64,000 bases of DNA from Prevotella sp. UBA2850 (GTDB lineage: Bacteria; Bacteroidota; Bacteroidia; Bacteroidales; Bacteroidaceae): NCBI GenBank assembly GCA_002350805.1, contig DEFO01000013.1, forward strand, positions 1-64,000, given 5' to 3'. Under the pieces are notes generated by a model. It was given only the letters and a program-made list of their open reading frames with translations. It ran no database searches and was not told the DNA's origin. Below, piece by piece: positions 15,085 to 25,318 of the stretch (position 1 is its first letter; each line of letters opens with the position of its first letter). The position numbers and the translations under genes are program-made.

Positions 15085-16932
15085 TTACCGGGCTAAAATT
15101 TCCTCAAAAGCTGCAACCAACTCGCTGACTACGAACGGCTGGCCCTTCACCTGGTTGAACTGGTAGGGAACGAAGCCGTCGACCTTTGTGCGCAGATAAG
15201 CGGCCAGCTGACCGAGGTTCTGCTCGGCCACCACCACCTTCTTATACTTCGAGAGCACCTCTGCCGTGTTCTTTGGCAGTGGGTTGATATACTTGAACTG
15301 CGCCTGTGCCACTTTGTAGCCTTTGGCCTGCAGCTCCTGCATGGCGCTGACCAGATGGCCGTAGGTAGAACCGAAGCCCACGATGAGCAGGTCGGCATCG
15401 TCGTCGCCCATCACCTCGAGGTCGGGAACGGCAATCTTCGCCACCTTCTCTGCGCGCAGACGGCACATCAGGTCGTGGTTCTCGGGGTCGGTAGAGATGG
15501 CGCCGGTCTTGCCGTCTTTCTCCAGTCCGCCCAGGATGTGGTTGTAGCCCTCCATGCCGGGGATGGCCCAGTAGCGCACCTTGGTCTCCTCGTCGCGGAA
15601 GTACGGGGTGTAGTTGTCCTTCATCTCAGGCGTGACGTAGTGGGGATGAATCTCGGGCAGGCCTTCCATGGTGGGCAGCTTCCATGCACCCGAACCGTTG
15701 GCGATGAATGCATCGGTGAGCAGGATGACCGGAGTGAGGTGCTCCAGCGCAATCTTGGCAGCCTCGTAGGCAGCGTCGAAGCAGTCGGTAGGACTGGTGG
15801 CGGCGATGACAGGTATGGGGCTTTCGCCGTTGCGGCCGTAGAGGGCCTGCAGCAGGTCGGTCTGTTCACTCTTGGTGGGCAGACCCGTAGAGGGACCGCC
15901 GCGCTGCACGTCGATGACGACCAGTGGCAGCTCGTCGATGACAGCCAGATTGATGGCCTCGCTCTTCAGGCAGATGCCGGGGCCGGAGGTCGATGTGGCA
16001 GCCAATGCACCGGCGAACGCTGCGCCTATGGCACTGGCACATCCGCTGATCTCGTCTTCACACTGGACGGTGATGACGCCGCACGACTTGTGCTTCGACA
16101 GCTCGTGCAGGATATCGGTAGCGGGAGTGATAGGATAAGAACCGAGGAAGAGACGCAGACCGGCTTTCTCGGCGGCGGCAATCAGGCCGTAAGAGGTGGC
16201 CTTGTTGCCGGTGATGTCCATGTAGCGTCCAGGCACCTTCTCTTTCGACTCGATGCGGTAGGTGGCGGGCACGCTCGAGTGGGTGTTATGACCGTAGTCA
16301 TAACCAGCCTGAACCACCTTGATGTTATTCTCTGCAATAGCAGGCTTCTTGGCAAACTTCTCACGCAGGAAATTGGCAACGAGGCTCAGGTCGCGGTTGA
16401 ACAGCCAGCACACCAGACCCAGGGCAAACATATTGCGGCACTTCAGGATGGCCTTGTTGTCCATGCCTGTGTCTTTCAGGCAGTCCTTCACCATCGTGGT
16501 CAGTGGGCAGGCCACCACGCGGTCGGGGTCGATGCCCATCTCGCCGAGGTAGTCGTCGGTCTTGAAGGCAGCTTTCTGCAGGTCTTTCGGACCAAACGAG
16601 TCGGTGTCGATGATAATCGTAGCCTGAGGCTTAGCATAGCGGTACTGCGTCTTGAGCGCGGCGGCATTCATCGCCACGAGCACGTCGCAGAGGTCGCCAG
16701 GGGTGTACACCTTACCTGCACCAATGTGCACCTGAAAACCAGAGACACCGGTGAGCGAGCCTTGCGGGGCGCGGATGTCAGCGGGATAGTCGGGGAATGT
16801 TGAGATGCCGTTACCAACGGTGGCACTGACCGTAGAGAAGATGTTACCGGCCAACTGCATACCGTCGCCGGAGTCACCAGAGAAGCGGACAACGACTTGG
16901 TCCAGCTCCTTCACTTCCAATTGTTCTGCCAT
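15085..16932 (-). CDS. korA: 2-oxoacid:ferredoxin oxidoreductase, fused gamma-alpha subunit
   Basis: A 615-residue subunit with the gamma domain (about 1-190, RFSGDSGDGMQLAGNIFS) fused to the alpha pyrimidine-binding domain (about 220-600). Conserved alpha motifs include GSYPITPATDILHEL, CEDEISGCASAIGAAFAG, STSGPGICLKSEAINLAVIDELP and QRGGPSTGLPTKSEQTD. With KorB it forms a heterodimeric enzyme linking 2-oxoacid oxidation to ferredoxin, used by anaerobes for succinyl-CoA or branched acyl-CoA interchange. The gene starts at ATG 16932 and is the first gene of the korA-cassette-korB array. Confidence 0.92.
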   Translation of the reverse strand: MAEQLEVKELDQVVVRFSGDSGDGMQLAGNIFSTVSATVGNGISTFPDYPADIRAPQGSLTGVSGFQVHIGAGKVYTPGDLCDVLVAMNAAALKTQYRYAKPQATIIIDTDSFGPKDLQKAAFKTDDYLGEMGIDPDRVVACPLTTMVKDCLKDTGMDNKAILKCRNMFALGLVCWLFNRDLSLVANFLREKFAKKPAIAENNIKVVQAGYDYGHNTHSSVPATYRIESKEKVPGRYMDITGNKATSYGLIAAAEKAGLRLFLGSYPITPATDILHELSKHKSCGVITVQCEDEISGCASAIGAAFAGALAATSTSGPGICLKSEAINLAVIDELPLVVIDVQRGGPSTGLPTKSEQTDLLQALYGRNGESPIPVIAATSPTDCFDAAYEAAKIALEHLTPVILLTDAFIANGSGAWKLPTMEGLPEIHPHYVTPEMKDNYTPYFRDEETKVRYWAIPGMEGYNHILGGLEKDGKTGAISTDPENHDLMCRLRAEKVAKIAVPDLEVMGDDDADLLIVGFGSTYGHLVSAMQELQAKGYKVAQAQFKYINPLPKNTAEVLSKYKKVVVAEQNLGQLAAYLRTKVDGFVPYQFNQVKGQPFVVSELVAAFEEILAR

Positions 16933-17065
16933 AATTTTTTGTTGTTTGTAATCCGTAATATTAGGACTTTAAAGTAAATCGGGTGCAAAGTAATGAAATA
17001 TATTTGAGATGGCAAAATGTTTTGAGCAGAAAAATCATCCCAAGTGACACTTTTGCCGCATCCGC

Positions 17066-18727
17066 TCAATAAGTAAACGAGCTGCCCCCGAGGAATTCTC
17101 TCAGCAGCGAGGTGGGTGGTATCTCGCTATCGGGGATGGGCTTGATATAGCGGAGGAACTTCAGCAGGCGGTAGGCCTCGGCATACTCCACGCAGTTCTC
17201 GGGCACCTGCTCCAGCAGCGGCTCTGCCTGGCTCTTGATGACAGCCAGCTCGAACAGCATGGCGGTGTTGAACATCACGTCGGCATTCTCCTGGAAGGGA
17301 AATATCCATTTGTTCTCGCCCGCTCTCACGCTAGGCCAGCGGCGGATGGTCTCCAGGGCGCTCACCCCACGGTATTTGTGGTCGCGTATGATGCGTCGCA
17401 GCAGACGGTTGTCCGTCGTGGGAATATAGTTGTGCGAGTCCAGAAGTATCGTGGTCAGCGCCGAGGCGTAGACACGGAATATCTGGTCTTGCGGAATCTG
17501 CGAGGTCAGCTCGGGATTCAGGGCGTGAATACCCTCCACCACCAGTATCTCGTCGTCGTGCAGGCGTAGTTTGCGGCCGCTCATCATGCTCTGTCCCGTC
17601 TGGAAATCATAGCGCGGCAGTTCCACCTCGTCGCCGCGGAAGAGGGCCGTCAGCTGTTCATTCAGCAGCGGCAGGTTGAGCGAGTGCAGGTGCTCGTAGT
17701 CGTAGTCGCCCTTCTCGTCGCGCGGTGTGTTCTCACGGTTCACGAAATAGTCGTCCAGCGAGATGCCCACGGGCTTGATGCCGTTGGTGAGCAGTTGCAC
17801 GGACAGTCGCTTGCAGGTGGTCGTCTTACCGCTCGACGACGGACCCGCAATCAGCACCATGCGCACCCCCTTGCGGGCGGCAATCTCGTCGGCAATCTTG
17901 GCGATTTTCTTCTCCTGCAGGGCCTCGCTCACCTGTATGAGCAGGGGCGACATGCCCTTGCTGATGGCCTCGTTCAGGTCGCCCAGCGTGCGCAGTCCGA
18001 TGATGTCCTGCCAGCGGTGGTGCTCCTTGAAGATGCCGAACATCTTGTCCTGATGCGTCATCTCGCCCAGTTCGCCGGGATGCTCGCGCGAGGGCAGTCT
18101 CAGCAGCAGGCCGTCGAAATACTTCTCCAGGCCGAACAGATAGAGCTCGCCGGTGTGGGTGAGCATCGAGCCGTAGTAGTAGTCCTTATAGCCGTCCAGG
18201 TCGTAGTAGGTAGTGTAGAGCTTGCCCAGGCCCTGCAGCAGTTTCACCTTCGTCATCGAGCCCAGGGCCTCGAACATCCTGATGGCCTCCTCAGTGGTCG
18301 TCTCGTAGCGGTGGATGGGCAGGTGGGCATAAATGATCTCCTGCATGTGGCGGCGGATGAGCCCCACGTCGTCGAGCGTCACGGGGCGCCCTATCTGCAG
18401 GTCCACATAGTAGCCGTTCGACACCGGGATGTCGATGCTCACCTTGCAGTCGGGGAATAAGTCGTGCGCGGCCTTGCAGAGCACCAGGAAGAGACTTCGC
18501 GTGTAGGCTCTCGAGCCGCTGGGCGAGGTGATGTCGAGAAACTCCACCTCCTTGGTGTTGTACACACGGTAGTGCATACCCTCCACCTTATTATTTACGC
18601 GGGCACAAATCGGCCCGTACTCCATCGTCAGTCCTGCCTGTTCATACACCTCGGCGAGCAGGCTTCCAGCGGCAACCTCCATTGCCTTGCCGTTGTTCTT
18701 GCAAAAAACTTTCACTGTTTCGACCAT
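17066..18727 (-). CDS. nucleoside (uridine-type) kinase with N-terminal TGS/ThrRS-like domains
   Basis: A 553-residue protein with an N-terminal TGS-like segment (residues about 3-70), a threonyl-tRNA-synthetase second-domain-like region (about 75-230, with HDLFPDCKVSIDIPVSNGYYVDL) and a C-terminal P-loop kinase (from about 285). The Walker A is AGPSSSGKTTTCKRL, and GISLDDYFVNRENTPRDEKGDYDYEHLHSL matches uridine kinase/phosphoribulokinase active sites. Proteins of this three-part build are annotated as nucleoside kinases in Bacteroidota. Likely role: pyrimidine nucleoside salvage in the cytoplasm. It is transcribed divergently from the Na/Pi symporter. Confidence 0.85.
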   Translation of the reverse strand: MVETVKVFCKNNGKAMEVAAGSLLAEVYEQAGLTMEYGPICARVNNKVEGMHYRVYNTKEVEFLDITSPSGSRAYTRSLFLVLCKAAHDLFPDCKVSIDIPVSNGYYVDLQIGRPVTLDDVGLIRRHMQEIIYAHLPIHRYETTTEEAIRMFEALGSMTKVKLLQGLGKLYTTYYDLDGYKDYYYGSMLTHTGELYLFGLEKYFDGLLLRLPSREHPGELGEMTHQDKMFGIFKEHHRWQDIIGLRTLGDLNEAISKGMSPLLIQVSEALQEKKIAKIADEIAARKGVRMVLIAGPSSSGKTTTCKRLSVQLLTNGIKPVGISLDDYFVNRENTPRDEKGDYDYEHLHSLNLPLLNEQLTALFRGDEVELPRYDFQTGQSMMSGRKLRLHDDEILVVEGIHALNPELTSQIPQDQIFRVYASALTTILLDSHNYIPTTDNRLLRRIIRDHKYRGVSALETIRRWPSVRAGENKWIFPFQENADVMFNTAMLFELAVIKSQAEPLLEQVPENCVEYAEAYRLLKFLRYIKPIPDSEIPPTSLLREFLGGSSFTY

Positions 18728-18805
18728 AGTTGTGTTGTGTTTTTTTAATGGTTTCGGACGCGGGCGGCATTTTTCTCCATTTGCCCGTCAGCCCAAACTT
18801 TTTTG

Positions 18806-18813
18806 CAAATATA
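18806..18813 (-). promoter_or_regulatory. -7 element for nucleoside kinase
   Basis: TATATTTG on the minus strand, matching TAnnTTTG, about 80 bp before the kinase ATG. Confidence 0.4.
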
Positions 18814-18855
18814 GCGAAAAACTGCGAATTTTGCCGCTATTTAGATTTTTTTTAT

Positions 18856-18863
18856 TATTTTTG
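18856..18863 (+). promoter_or_regulatory. -7 element for Na/Pi symporter gene
   Basis: TATTTTTG on the plus strand, 30 bp before the ATG at 18894, in an AT-rich divergent region. Confidence 0.4.
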
Positions 18864-18893
18864 CAGCGAAATTCAATCAAACAAAGTATCTCC

Positions 18894-20609
18894 ATGTTAG
18901 TTCTGTTTAAGCTTCTTGGCTCACTAGCGCTGTTGATGTTCGGTATGAAGTCAATGAGTGATGCCTTGCAGAAAATGGCGGGTCCGCAGCTGCGACACGT
19001 CCTGGGTGCTATGACCACCAACCGTTTCACCGGTATGCTCACCGGTATGCTCGTTACCGCTTCGGTACAGTCGTCGACCGCTACCACCGTGATGACCGTC
19101 TCGTTTGTCAATGCGGGACTGCTCACCTTGGCCCAGGCCATCTCCGTCATCATGGGTGCCAATATCGGAACCACACTGACCGCCTGGATCATGTCAGCCG
19201 GATTCTCGTTCAACATCACCGACTTCGTCTATCCGGCCTTCTTCATCGCCATCATCCTCATCTATTACAAGAAGCGGCGCTTCATCGGCGATTTCTTGTT
19301 TGGTATCTCGTTCATGTTCCTCGGTCTGGGCACGTTGCGCCAGACGGGCATCGACATGCACCTCGGCGAACAGCAGGCCGTGCTCGATTTCTTCGCCTCG
19401 TTCGACCCCAACTCATTCAGCACCACCCTCATCTTCCTGCTGCTCGGAGGCGTGCTCACCTTCTGCGTGCAGTCGTCGGCAGCCGTCATGGCTATCACCA
19501 TGATACTCTGTTCTAGTGGTGTGCTGCCCATCTATCAGGGCATCGCCCTGGTCATGGGTGAGAACATCGGAACCACCGTCACCTCCAACCTTGCCGCCAT
19601 GTCGGCCAACACGCAGGCCCGAAGGGCAGCCCTCGCCCACATGTTCTTCAATGTGTTCGGCGTCATCTGGATACTCTTCGTCTTCCGTCCCTTTATCGAT
19701 ATGGTCTGCGGCATAGTAGGCTACGACGTGAACATCACCAAGGAGACCGCCGGCACCGAGGCCTTCCTCGCCAACTCAGCCAAGCTGTCGTTCGTGCTGG
19801 CAGCCTTCCACACCTGTTTCAATGTGGCCAACACCTTCATCCTCATCTGGTTTATCCCCCAGATAGAGCGCTTTGTGTGCTGGGTCATCAAGCCCAAGAA
19901 GGTCGACGAGGAAGAAGATTTCCGTCTGCATTTCATCACTGCCGGCTTCATGAAGACCCCCGAGCTCTCCGTCCTCGAGGCCCAGAAAGAGATACAGTCG
20001 TTCTCCGAGCGCATGCAGCGCATGTTTGGCATGGTGCGCGAGCTGCTCACTGAGAAAGACGACGAGAAGTTCGTGAAGCTCTATACCCGCATCGAGAAAT
20101 ACGAGAGCATCTCCGACAATATGGAAATCGAGATAGCTAAATACCTCGACCAGGTCAGTGATGCCCATCTTTCCGACGACACCAAGGCCAAGATCCGTGC
20201 CATGCTGCGTGAGATCAGCGAGCTGGAGTCTATCGGTGACGCCTGCTACAACATGGCGCGCACCATCAACCGCAAGGTGCAGGGCAAGCAAGACCACTTC
20301 ACCGAGAGCCAGTACAACCACATGCACCAGATGATGGAGCTCACCGACAACTCGCTCACCCAGATGAACAACCTCATGGGCGGCCGCAAGGAAGCCTTCG
20401 ACGTCAACCGCACGTTCAACATCGAGAACGAAATCAACAACTACCGTAACCAGCTCAAGAGTCAGAACATCGTAGACATCAACAACCACGAGTACACCTA
20501 TGCCGTGGGCACCATCTACATGGACCTCATCAACGAGTGCGAGAAACTGGCCGACTATGTGGTCAACGTCGTCGAGGCCCGTATGGGAACACGTCAGAAA
20601 GTAGCATAA
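18894..20609 (+). CDS. Na/Pi cotransporter family protein with PhoU-like C-terminus
   Basis: A 571-residue inner membrane protein. The N-terminal two-thirds (about 1-350) has paired inverted Na/Pi repeats, each with the QSS motif: TASVQSSTATTVM and CVQSSAAVMAITM, plus GANIGTT and GENIGTT. The C-terminal portion (about 390-570) is a helical PhoU-like domain (ELESIGDACYNMARTINRKVQ). Predicted role: sodium-coupled phosphate uptake with built-in regulatory domain. Start is the ATG at 18894, where the hydrophobic helix begins; upstream in-frame codons cross the promoter. A strong terminator follows at 20641. Confidence 0.92.
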   Translation: MLVLFKLLGSLALLMFGMKSMSDALQKMAGPQLRHVLGAMTTNRFTGMLTGMLVTASVQSSTATTVMTVSFVNAGLLTLAQAISVIMGANIGTTLTAWIMSAGFSFNITDFVYPAFFIAIILIYYKKRRFIGDFLFGISFMFLGLGTLRQTGIDMHLGEQQAVLDFFASFDPNSFSTTLIFLLLGGVLTFCVQSSAAVMAITMILCSSGVLPIYQGIALVMGENIGTTVTSNLAAMSANTQARRAALAHMFFNVFGVIWILFVFRPFIDMVCGIVGYDVNITKETAGTEAFLANSAKLSFVLAAFHTCFNVANTFILIWFIPQIERFVCWVIKPKKVDEEEDFRLHFITAGFMKTPELSVLEAQKEIQSFSERMQRMFGMVRELLTEKDDEKFVKLYTRIEKYESISDNMEIEIAKYLDQVSDAHLSDDTKAKIRAMLREISELESIGDACYNMARTINRKVQGKQDHFTESQYNHMHQMMELTDNSLTQMNNLMGGRKEAFDVNRTFNIENEINNYRNQLKSQNIVDINNHEYTYAVGTIYMDLINECEKLADYVVNVVEARMGTRQKVA

Positions 20610-20640
20610 ACATTACCATCAATTTACCTAAAAACAATAG

Positions 20641-20679
20641 GCAGCTATTCGCTTCGCACGAAGCAGTAGCTGCTTTTTT
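20641..20679 (+). terminator. rho-independent terminator after Na/Pi symporter
   Basis: GCAGCTA pairs with TAGCTGC, followed by TTTTTT. The loop contains a second small stem GCTTCG/CGAAGC. Confidence 0.9.
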
Positions 20680-20689
20680 GTGCTTTTCC

Positions 20690-20893
20690 AAGTGAAAAGT
20701 GACAAGTGAGAAGCTTTTTAGGAGTGTAGGAGTGTGGGAGTGTAGACAATACTCAGCCTCTAGTCCCCCACCACCTCCCCTAAGGGGGAGAGCAGAGTTA
20801 TCTCTGAAGCTGGAAAATAATTCGGAAAGGTAATCATACTTCTCACTTCTCACTTCTCACTTGTCACTAAGACTACCTCCTACACTCCTAAAG
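20690..20893 (+). repeat. modular intergenic repeat, copy A
   Basis: This 343-bp gap between the symporter terminator and glnN has no gene and is filled by a repeat made of short words. In order: GTGACAAGTGAGAAG; AGGAGTGTAGGAGTGTGGGA then GTAGACAATAC; a C-rich/G-rich block CCCCCACCACCTCCCC ... GGGGGAGAG; AAAGGTAATCATAC; then CTCACTTCTCACTTGTCACT and CTCCTACACTCCTAAA. The last two words are the inverse of the first two, so a transcript could fold back on itself. The same words in the same order recur at 52220 and inverted at 48866; the second half recurs at 31989. Confidence 0.8.
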
Positions 20894-20952
20894 CCTTTTC
20901 CCTTCTCATTTTGACACCCTCCTCATTCTAGTCTGTCGATTTCCCTTCTCTC

Positions 20953-23169
20953 TTATCTGATGAATAATAATTCTCTATATTTCGGCAAGGGCCACAGACT
21001 GTCATTGACAATCAGTTCCAACTTATCGATTTGATACCTGATGGAATCCAGGTATGGTTCCACATGGTCGTGGTAGGCGATGGCTTTCTGAAGCACATCG
21101 GTTATCTTGTTGGCTTGTTTACGGGCGTTAACCAGTTTTTCGACATTCTTTTCAATGGCACTCGTACGTTCTGCTATCTCCTCTATGATTTTCAGATTTC
21201 TGCTATTTAGTCTCATAGACTTTTCCAGGGGGAAGACGGTGGAGATCCTGTCTACATTCTCCAGTAGAGATGACTGATAGCGGGTGGCTACAGGGATGAT
21301 GTGGTTGATGGATAAATCGCCAAGGACACGGGCTTCAATCTGAATCTTCTTGGTGTAGGTTTCCCACTTCACTTCGTTGCGAGCCTCCAGTTCCTTCTTT
21401 GTCATCACACCGAGGCTCTCGAACATACGGATGCTGTCCTCGTCGAGATAACGCTCGAAGATGACGGGGCAGGAAGTTTCTGTGTCTAGTCCACGCTTGG
21501 CGGCTTCTGCCTTCCACGCGTCGCTGTAGCCGTTGCCGTCGAAACGGATGGGCTTGCACGTCTTGATATCCTCGCGCAGCACGTCGATGATGGCATGGAA
21601 CACGGCGCTGTGTTCTGTGCCTGCCAGTTTCTTCTCGAACTCAGGGATGCGGGCATCCACTCGCTTCTTGAACTCCACCAAGGCTTCGGCCACCGCACTG
21701 TTGAGGGCAATCATGGCTGAGGCGCAGTTGGCCTCGGAGCCTACGGCACGGAACTCAAATCGGTTGCCGGTGAAGGCGAAGGGCGATGTGCGGTTGCGGT
21801 CGGTATTGTCGATGAAGAGTTCGGGAATCTCGGGAATATCCATCTTCATGCCCTGCTTGCCGGCCATGGCGAGGATGTCCTGCACGTCGGCCTTCTCGAT
21901 GTGATCTAAAAGCTCGCTGACCTGCTTGCCGAGGAACGAGGAGATGATGGCTGGCGGCGCCTCGTTGGCTCCTAAGCGGTGGGAATTGGTGGCCGACATG
22001 ATGCTGGCTTTCAGCAGACCGTTGTGGCGATAGACACCCATCAGTGTCTCGACGATAAAGGTGGCGAAGCGCAGGTTCTGCTCAGCTGTCTTGCCGGGGG
22101 CATGCAGCAGCACGCCGTTGTCAGTGCTCAGCGACCAGTTGTTGTGCTTGCCGCTACCGTTGATGCCTGCGAAGGGCTTTTCGTGGAGCAGTACACGGAA
22201 GCCGTGCTTGCGGGCCACGCGCTTCATCACCGACATGAGCAGCATGTTGTGGTCTACGGCCAGGTTGGTTTCCTCGAATATCGGGGCCAGTTCAAACTGG
22301 TTGGGAGCGACCTCGTTGTGGCGCGTCTTACAGGGGATGCCCAGTTCGAGAGCCACGATTTCCAACTCGCGCATGAAGGCAGCCACGCGCTCGGGTATGG
22401 CCCCGAAGTAGTGGTCATCCATCTGCTGGTTCTTGGCAGAGTCGTGGCCCATCAGCGTGCGTCCTGTCAACAGCAGGTCGGGACGAGCCGAGTAGAGGCC
22501 TTCGTCTACCAGGAAGTACTCCTGCTCCCAACCGAGGTTCGAGGTCACCTTTTTTACAGTCGGGTCGAAGTAGTGGCACACGTCCGTAGCGGCCACGTTG
22601 ACGGCATGGAGAGCACGCAGCAGCGGAGCCTTGTAGTCGAGTGCTTCGCCCGTGTATGAAATAAAGACGGTGGGAATACACAGGGTGTCGTCGATGATGA
22701 ACACTGGCGATGTGGGGTCCCAAGCCGAGTAGCCGCGGGCCTCGAAGGTGCTGCGGATGCCACCCGATGGGAACGACGAGGCATCGGGCTCCTGCTGCAC
22801 AAGCAGTTTGCCGGTAAAGTCTTCCACCATGCCTCCTTTACCATCGTGCACGATAAATGAGTCGTGCTTCTCGGCAGTGCCTTCGGTCAGGGGCTGGAAC
22901 CAGTGGGTGTAGTGTGTCACACCGTTTTCACCAGCCCATTGCTTCATGCCCGCAGCAACGGCATCGGCCACCGTTCGGTCGAGCGGTGCACCGTTGTCTA
23001 TCACCTCGACCATCTTTTCGTACACATCCTTCGGAAGGTATTTGTACATCTTCCCTCGGTTGAAAACCTTCTTGCCGAAATACTTGCAGGGTCTCTCAGA
23101 GGGTGTCTTTACGTCGAGTGGCTTTTTCTTAAAAGCCTCTGCGACAACCTGAAATCTTAGATTCTCCAT
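20953..23169 (-). CDS. glnN: glutamine synthetase type III
   Basis: A 738-residue GSIII enzyme, the large Bacteroidota/cyanobacterial form that makes glutamine from glutamate, ammonia and ATP. Recognisable blocks are FPSGGIRSTFEARGYSAWDP, GWEQEYFLVDE (metal ligands), TRHNEVAPNQFELAPIFEE (ammonia/metal site), NGSGKHNNWSLST (ATP loop) and NRTSPFAFTGNRFEFRAVGS. Length fits the GSIII family (about 720-730). It is 10 bp downstream of dapL on the same strand, so it probably belongs to the dapF-dapL-glnN operon, coupling ammonia assimilation with amino acid synthesis. Confidence 0.96.
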   Translation of the reverse strand: MENLRFQVVAEAFKKKPLDVKTPSERPCKYFGKKVFNRGKMYKYLPKDVYEKMVEVIDNGAPLDRTVADAVAAGMKQWAGENGVTHYTHWFQPLTEGTAEKHDSFIVHDGKGGMVEDFTGKLLVQQEPDASSFPSGGIRSTFEARGYSAWDPTSPVFIIDDTLCIPTVFISYTGEALDYKAPLLRALHAVNVAATDVCHYFDPTVKKVTSNLGWEQEYFLVDEGLYSARPDLLLTGRTLMGHDSAKNQQMDDHYFGAIPERVAAFMRELEIVALELGIPCKTRHNEVAPNQFELAPIFEETNLAVDHNMLLMSVMKRVARKHGFRVLLHEKPFAGINGSGKHNNWSLSTDNGVLLHAPGKTAEQNLRFATFIVETLMGVYRHNGLLKASIMSATNSHRLGANEAPPAIISSFLGKQVSELLDHIEKADVQDILAMAGKQGMKMDIPEIPELFIDNTDRNRTSPFAFTGNRFEFRAVGSEANCASAMIALNSAVAEALVEFKKRVDARIPEFEKKLAGTEHSAVFHAIIDVLREDIKTCKPIRFDGNGYSDAWKAEAAKRGLDTETSCPVIFERYLDEDSIRMFESLGVMTKKELEARNEVKWETYTKKIQIEARVLGDLSINHIIPVATRYQSSLLENVDRISTVFPLEKSMRLNSRNLKIIEEIAERTSAIEKNVEKLVNARKQANKITDVLQKAIAYHDHVEPYLDSIRYQIDKLELIVNDSLWPLPKYRELLFIR

Positions 23170-23179
23170 ATTTTCGGTA

Positions 23180-24421
23180 TTATATGCTCTGTTGGGTCCA
23201 ATGCTCTATTCTTGATAGAGCTTCTTCTGTTTTCTCATGACTGCCGAAGGCGGTAAATCGCACATAACCCTCGCCCGACGGACCGAACCCCACACCAGGC
23301 GTGCAGACCACATTGGCCCCATAGAGAAGGGCTTCGAAGAACTGCCACGACGACATACCATCGGGTGTGCGCATCCAGATGTATGGGGCATTCTCACCAC
23401 CATAGCATTCATAGCCAAGGGCGCGCAGGCAGCTGAGCATCCGCTGGGCGTTATCCATGTAGTAGTCGATGGTCTGCTGCACTTGCTGCCTGCCTTCGGG
23501 TGTATAGATGGCTTCGGCGGCACGTTGTGAGATGTAGCTGGTGCCATTGAACTTGGTGCATTGCCGGCGCAGCCAGAGTTGGTTCAGGGAAATACGCTCG
23601 CCCTCGAAGGTAGAGACACTCACCTCCTTCGGTACCACCGTGTAGCCGCAGCGCACTCCGGTGAAACCGGCCGTTTTGGAAAATGAGCGGAACTCGACGG
23701 CACACTTGCGGGCACCTCGAATCTCGTAGATGCTATGAGGTATCTCCGGGTCGCGGATGTAAGCCTCGTAGGCAGCATCGAAGAGGATGAGAGCATCGTT
23801 CTTCAGCGCATAGTTCACCCACTTGCGCAGTTCTTGTTTGGTGATCACCGTTCCCGTGGGATTGTTGGGATAGCAGAGGTAGATGACGTCAACGGGGCGC
23901 CCTTTCGGTATCTCTGGCACAAAACCGTTCTCGGCCGTTGTGGGCAGATAGCGTACGTTGGTCCAACGCCCTTCCCGGTATGTGCCGCAGCGCCCAATCA
24001 TCACGTTCGAATCGATATATACCGGATAGATGGGGTCGGTGACGCCAATGAAGTTATCCCAATGGAGCAACTCCTGGAAATTACCCGTATCCGACTTGGC
24101 GCCGTCGTTAATGAAAATCTCATCCATACTGAGGCGGACACCTCTGGGGCGGAAGTCGTTTTTCGCGATGGCCTCACGCAGGAAATCGTAGCCCTGCTCT
24201 GGTCCATAGCCATGAATCCCCTGTGCAGTAGACATTTCGTGGGTGGCCTTGTGCATCGCCTCGACAACGGCAGGTGCCAAAGGCTGCGTCACATCGCCAA
24301 TACCCAGGGAGATGACGTCAGCCTTGGGGTGCATCACTCGGAAGGCATTGATCTTCTTGGCGATGTCGGCGAACAAATAGTTGTTCTGCAGGTTCAGGAA
24401 GTGAATATTGATTAATGCCAT
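23180..24421 (-). CDS. dapL: LL-diaminopimelate aminotransferase
   Basis: A 413-residue PLP enzyme that turns tetrahydrodipicolinate directly into LL-diaminopimelate using glutamate. The start MALINIHFLNLQNNYLFADI is characteristic of DapL. SFSKTAGFTGVRCGY contains the PLP-binding lysine, YPNNPTGTVI and FDAAYEAYI are cofactor contacts, and GYVRFTAFGS holds the carboxylate-binding arginine. It sits 18 bp after dapF, the next enzyme of the pathway, giving a route to meso-DAP for peptidoglycan and to lysine. Confidence 0.96.
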   Translation of the reverse strand: MALINIHFLNLQNNYLFADIAKKINAFRVMHPKADVISLGIGDVTQPLAPAVVEAMHKATHEMSTAQGIHGYGPEQGYDFLREAIAKNDFRPRGVRLSMDEIFINDGAKSDTGNFQELLHWDNFIGVTDPIYPVYIDSNVMIGRCGTYREGRWTNVRYLPTTAENGFVPEIPKGRPVDVIYLCYPNNPTGTVITKQELRKWVNYALKNDALILFDAAYEAYIRDPEIPHSIYEIRGARKCAVEFRSFSKTAGFTGVRCGYTVVPKEVSVSTFEGERISLNQLWLRRQCTKFNGTSYISQRAAEAIYTPEGRQQVQQTIDYYMDNAQRMLSCLRALGYECYGGENAPYIWMRTPDGMSSWQFFEALLYGANVVCTPGVGFGPSGEGYVRFTAFGSHEKTEEALSRIEHWTQQSI

Positions 24422-24439
24422 TTTTTTATCATTTGATAA

Positions 24440-25318
24440 TTACAGTTCAATGGTTCCGTAGAATGCAAATTCTGCAGGCCCCGTCATGTAGACGTGTTGG
24501 TCTGTTTCGCGCCACTCGATGGTGAGTGTACCGCCATCCATCACGATGTGCGATGTCCGGTCGGCCCGTCCTGTGAGGGCTGCAGCCACGGCAGTGGCGC
24601 AGGCTCCTGTGCCGCAAGCTTGTGTGATGCCGCTACCCCGTTCCCATACGCGTGTACGAATACAGCCGTCTGTCAGCACCTTGGCCATTTCAATGTTGCA
24701 GCGTTGGGGGAAGGCTGGGTGGTGCTCCAGCGTGGGGCCTAGTTCTTCTATCCGGTCCACGTCTTCTGTGAAGATGACGTAATGGGGATTGCCCATAGAG
24801 ACAAACAAAGCAGGCTCTTTTCCTGGCTCCTTCCCGGGCAGGAAAGCAGAAAGGCTTTTAGCGTGGCTGGGGTTGAAGAGACGCTCATCGTCGAAGACGG
24901 GTTTGCCCATATCTACGCTGACACTCTCCACGATGTTGTTCTCGATGTGCAGATAGAGCGTTTTGATGCCCGAAAGGGTCAGCAACCTGATATGTGCTTC
25001 CTGGTGTCCTCTCTCCGCTTCATGCTGAGAGGCGGTGGGGGCGATGATTCTCTCAAATAGATATTTGCCGATACATCTCGATGCGTTGCCGCACATCATC
25101 GCCTCAGAACCGTCAGCATTGAAGATGCGCATGGAATAGTCGGCCTCCGCAACGGAACTGCGGTCAATCAGCACCAGCCCGTCAGAGCCAATGCCCTTGT
25201 GGCGGTCGCTCCACGCGATGGCCGCAGCGCTGGGGTCTGTGATGGGATAGCGGGTGGCGTCGACATAGATATAGTCGTTGCCACAGCCGTGCATTTTGGT
25301 AAAATAGATTTTGCTCAT
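24440..25318 (-). CDS. dapF: diaminopimelate epimerase
   Basis: A 292-residue cytoplasmic enzyme converting LL- to meso-diaminopimelate. The two catalytic cysteines are in [13 protein letters not shown] and in [16 protein letters not shown]. The start [20 protein letters not shown] is typical. Compared with the usual 270 residues it has small extra loops ([17 protein letters not shown] and a GKEPGKEP duplication). It heads the dapF-dapL-glnN array and has a full promoter about 120 bp upstream. Confidence 0.95.
   Translation of the reverse strand: MSKIYFTKMHGCGNDYIYVDATRYPITDPSAAAIAWSDRHKGIGSDGLVLIDRSSVAEADYSMRIFNADGSEAMMCGNASRCIGKYLFERIIAPTASQHEAERGHQEAHIRLLTLSGIKTLYLHIENNIVESVSVDMGKPVFDDERLFNPSHAKSLSAFLPGKEPGKEPALFVSMGNPHYVIFTEDVDRIEELGPTLEHHPAFPQRCNIEMAKVLTDGCIRTRVWERGSGITQACGTGACATAVAAALTGRADRTSHIVMDGGTLTIEWRETDQHVYMTGPAEFAFYGTIEL

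Noticed and set aside
15355..16803. 482-codon plus-strand frame opposite korA
   Set aside because: Shadow of korA's codon bias; korA has unmistakable motifs.
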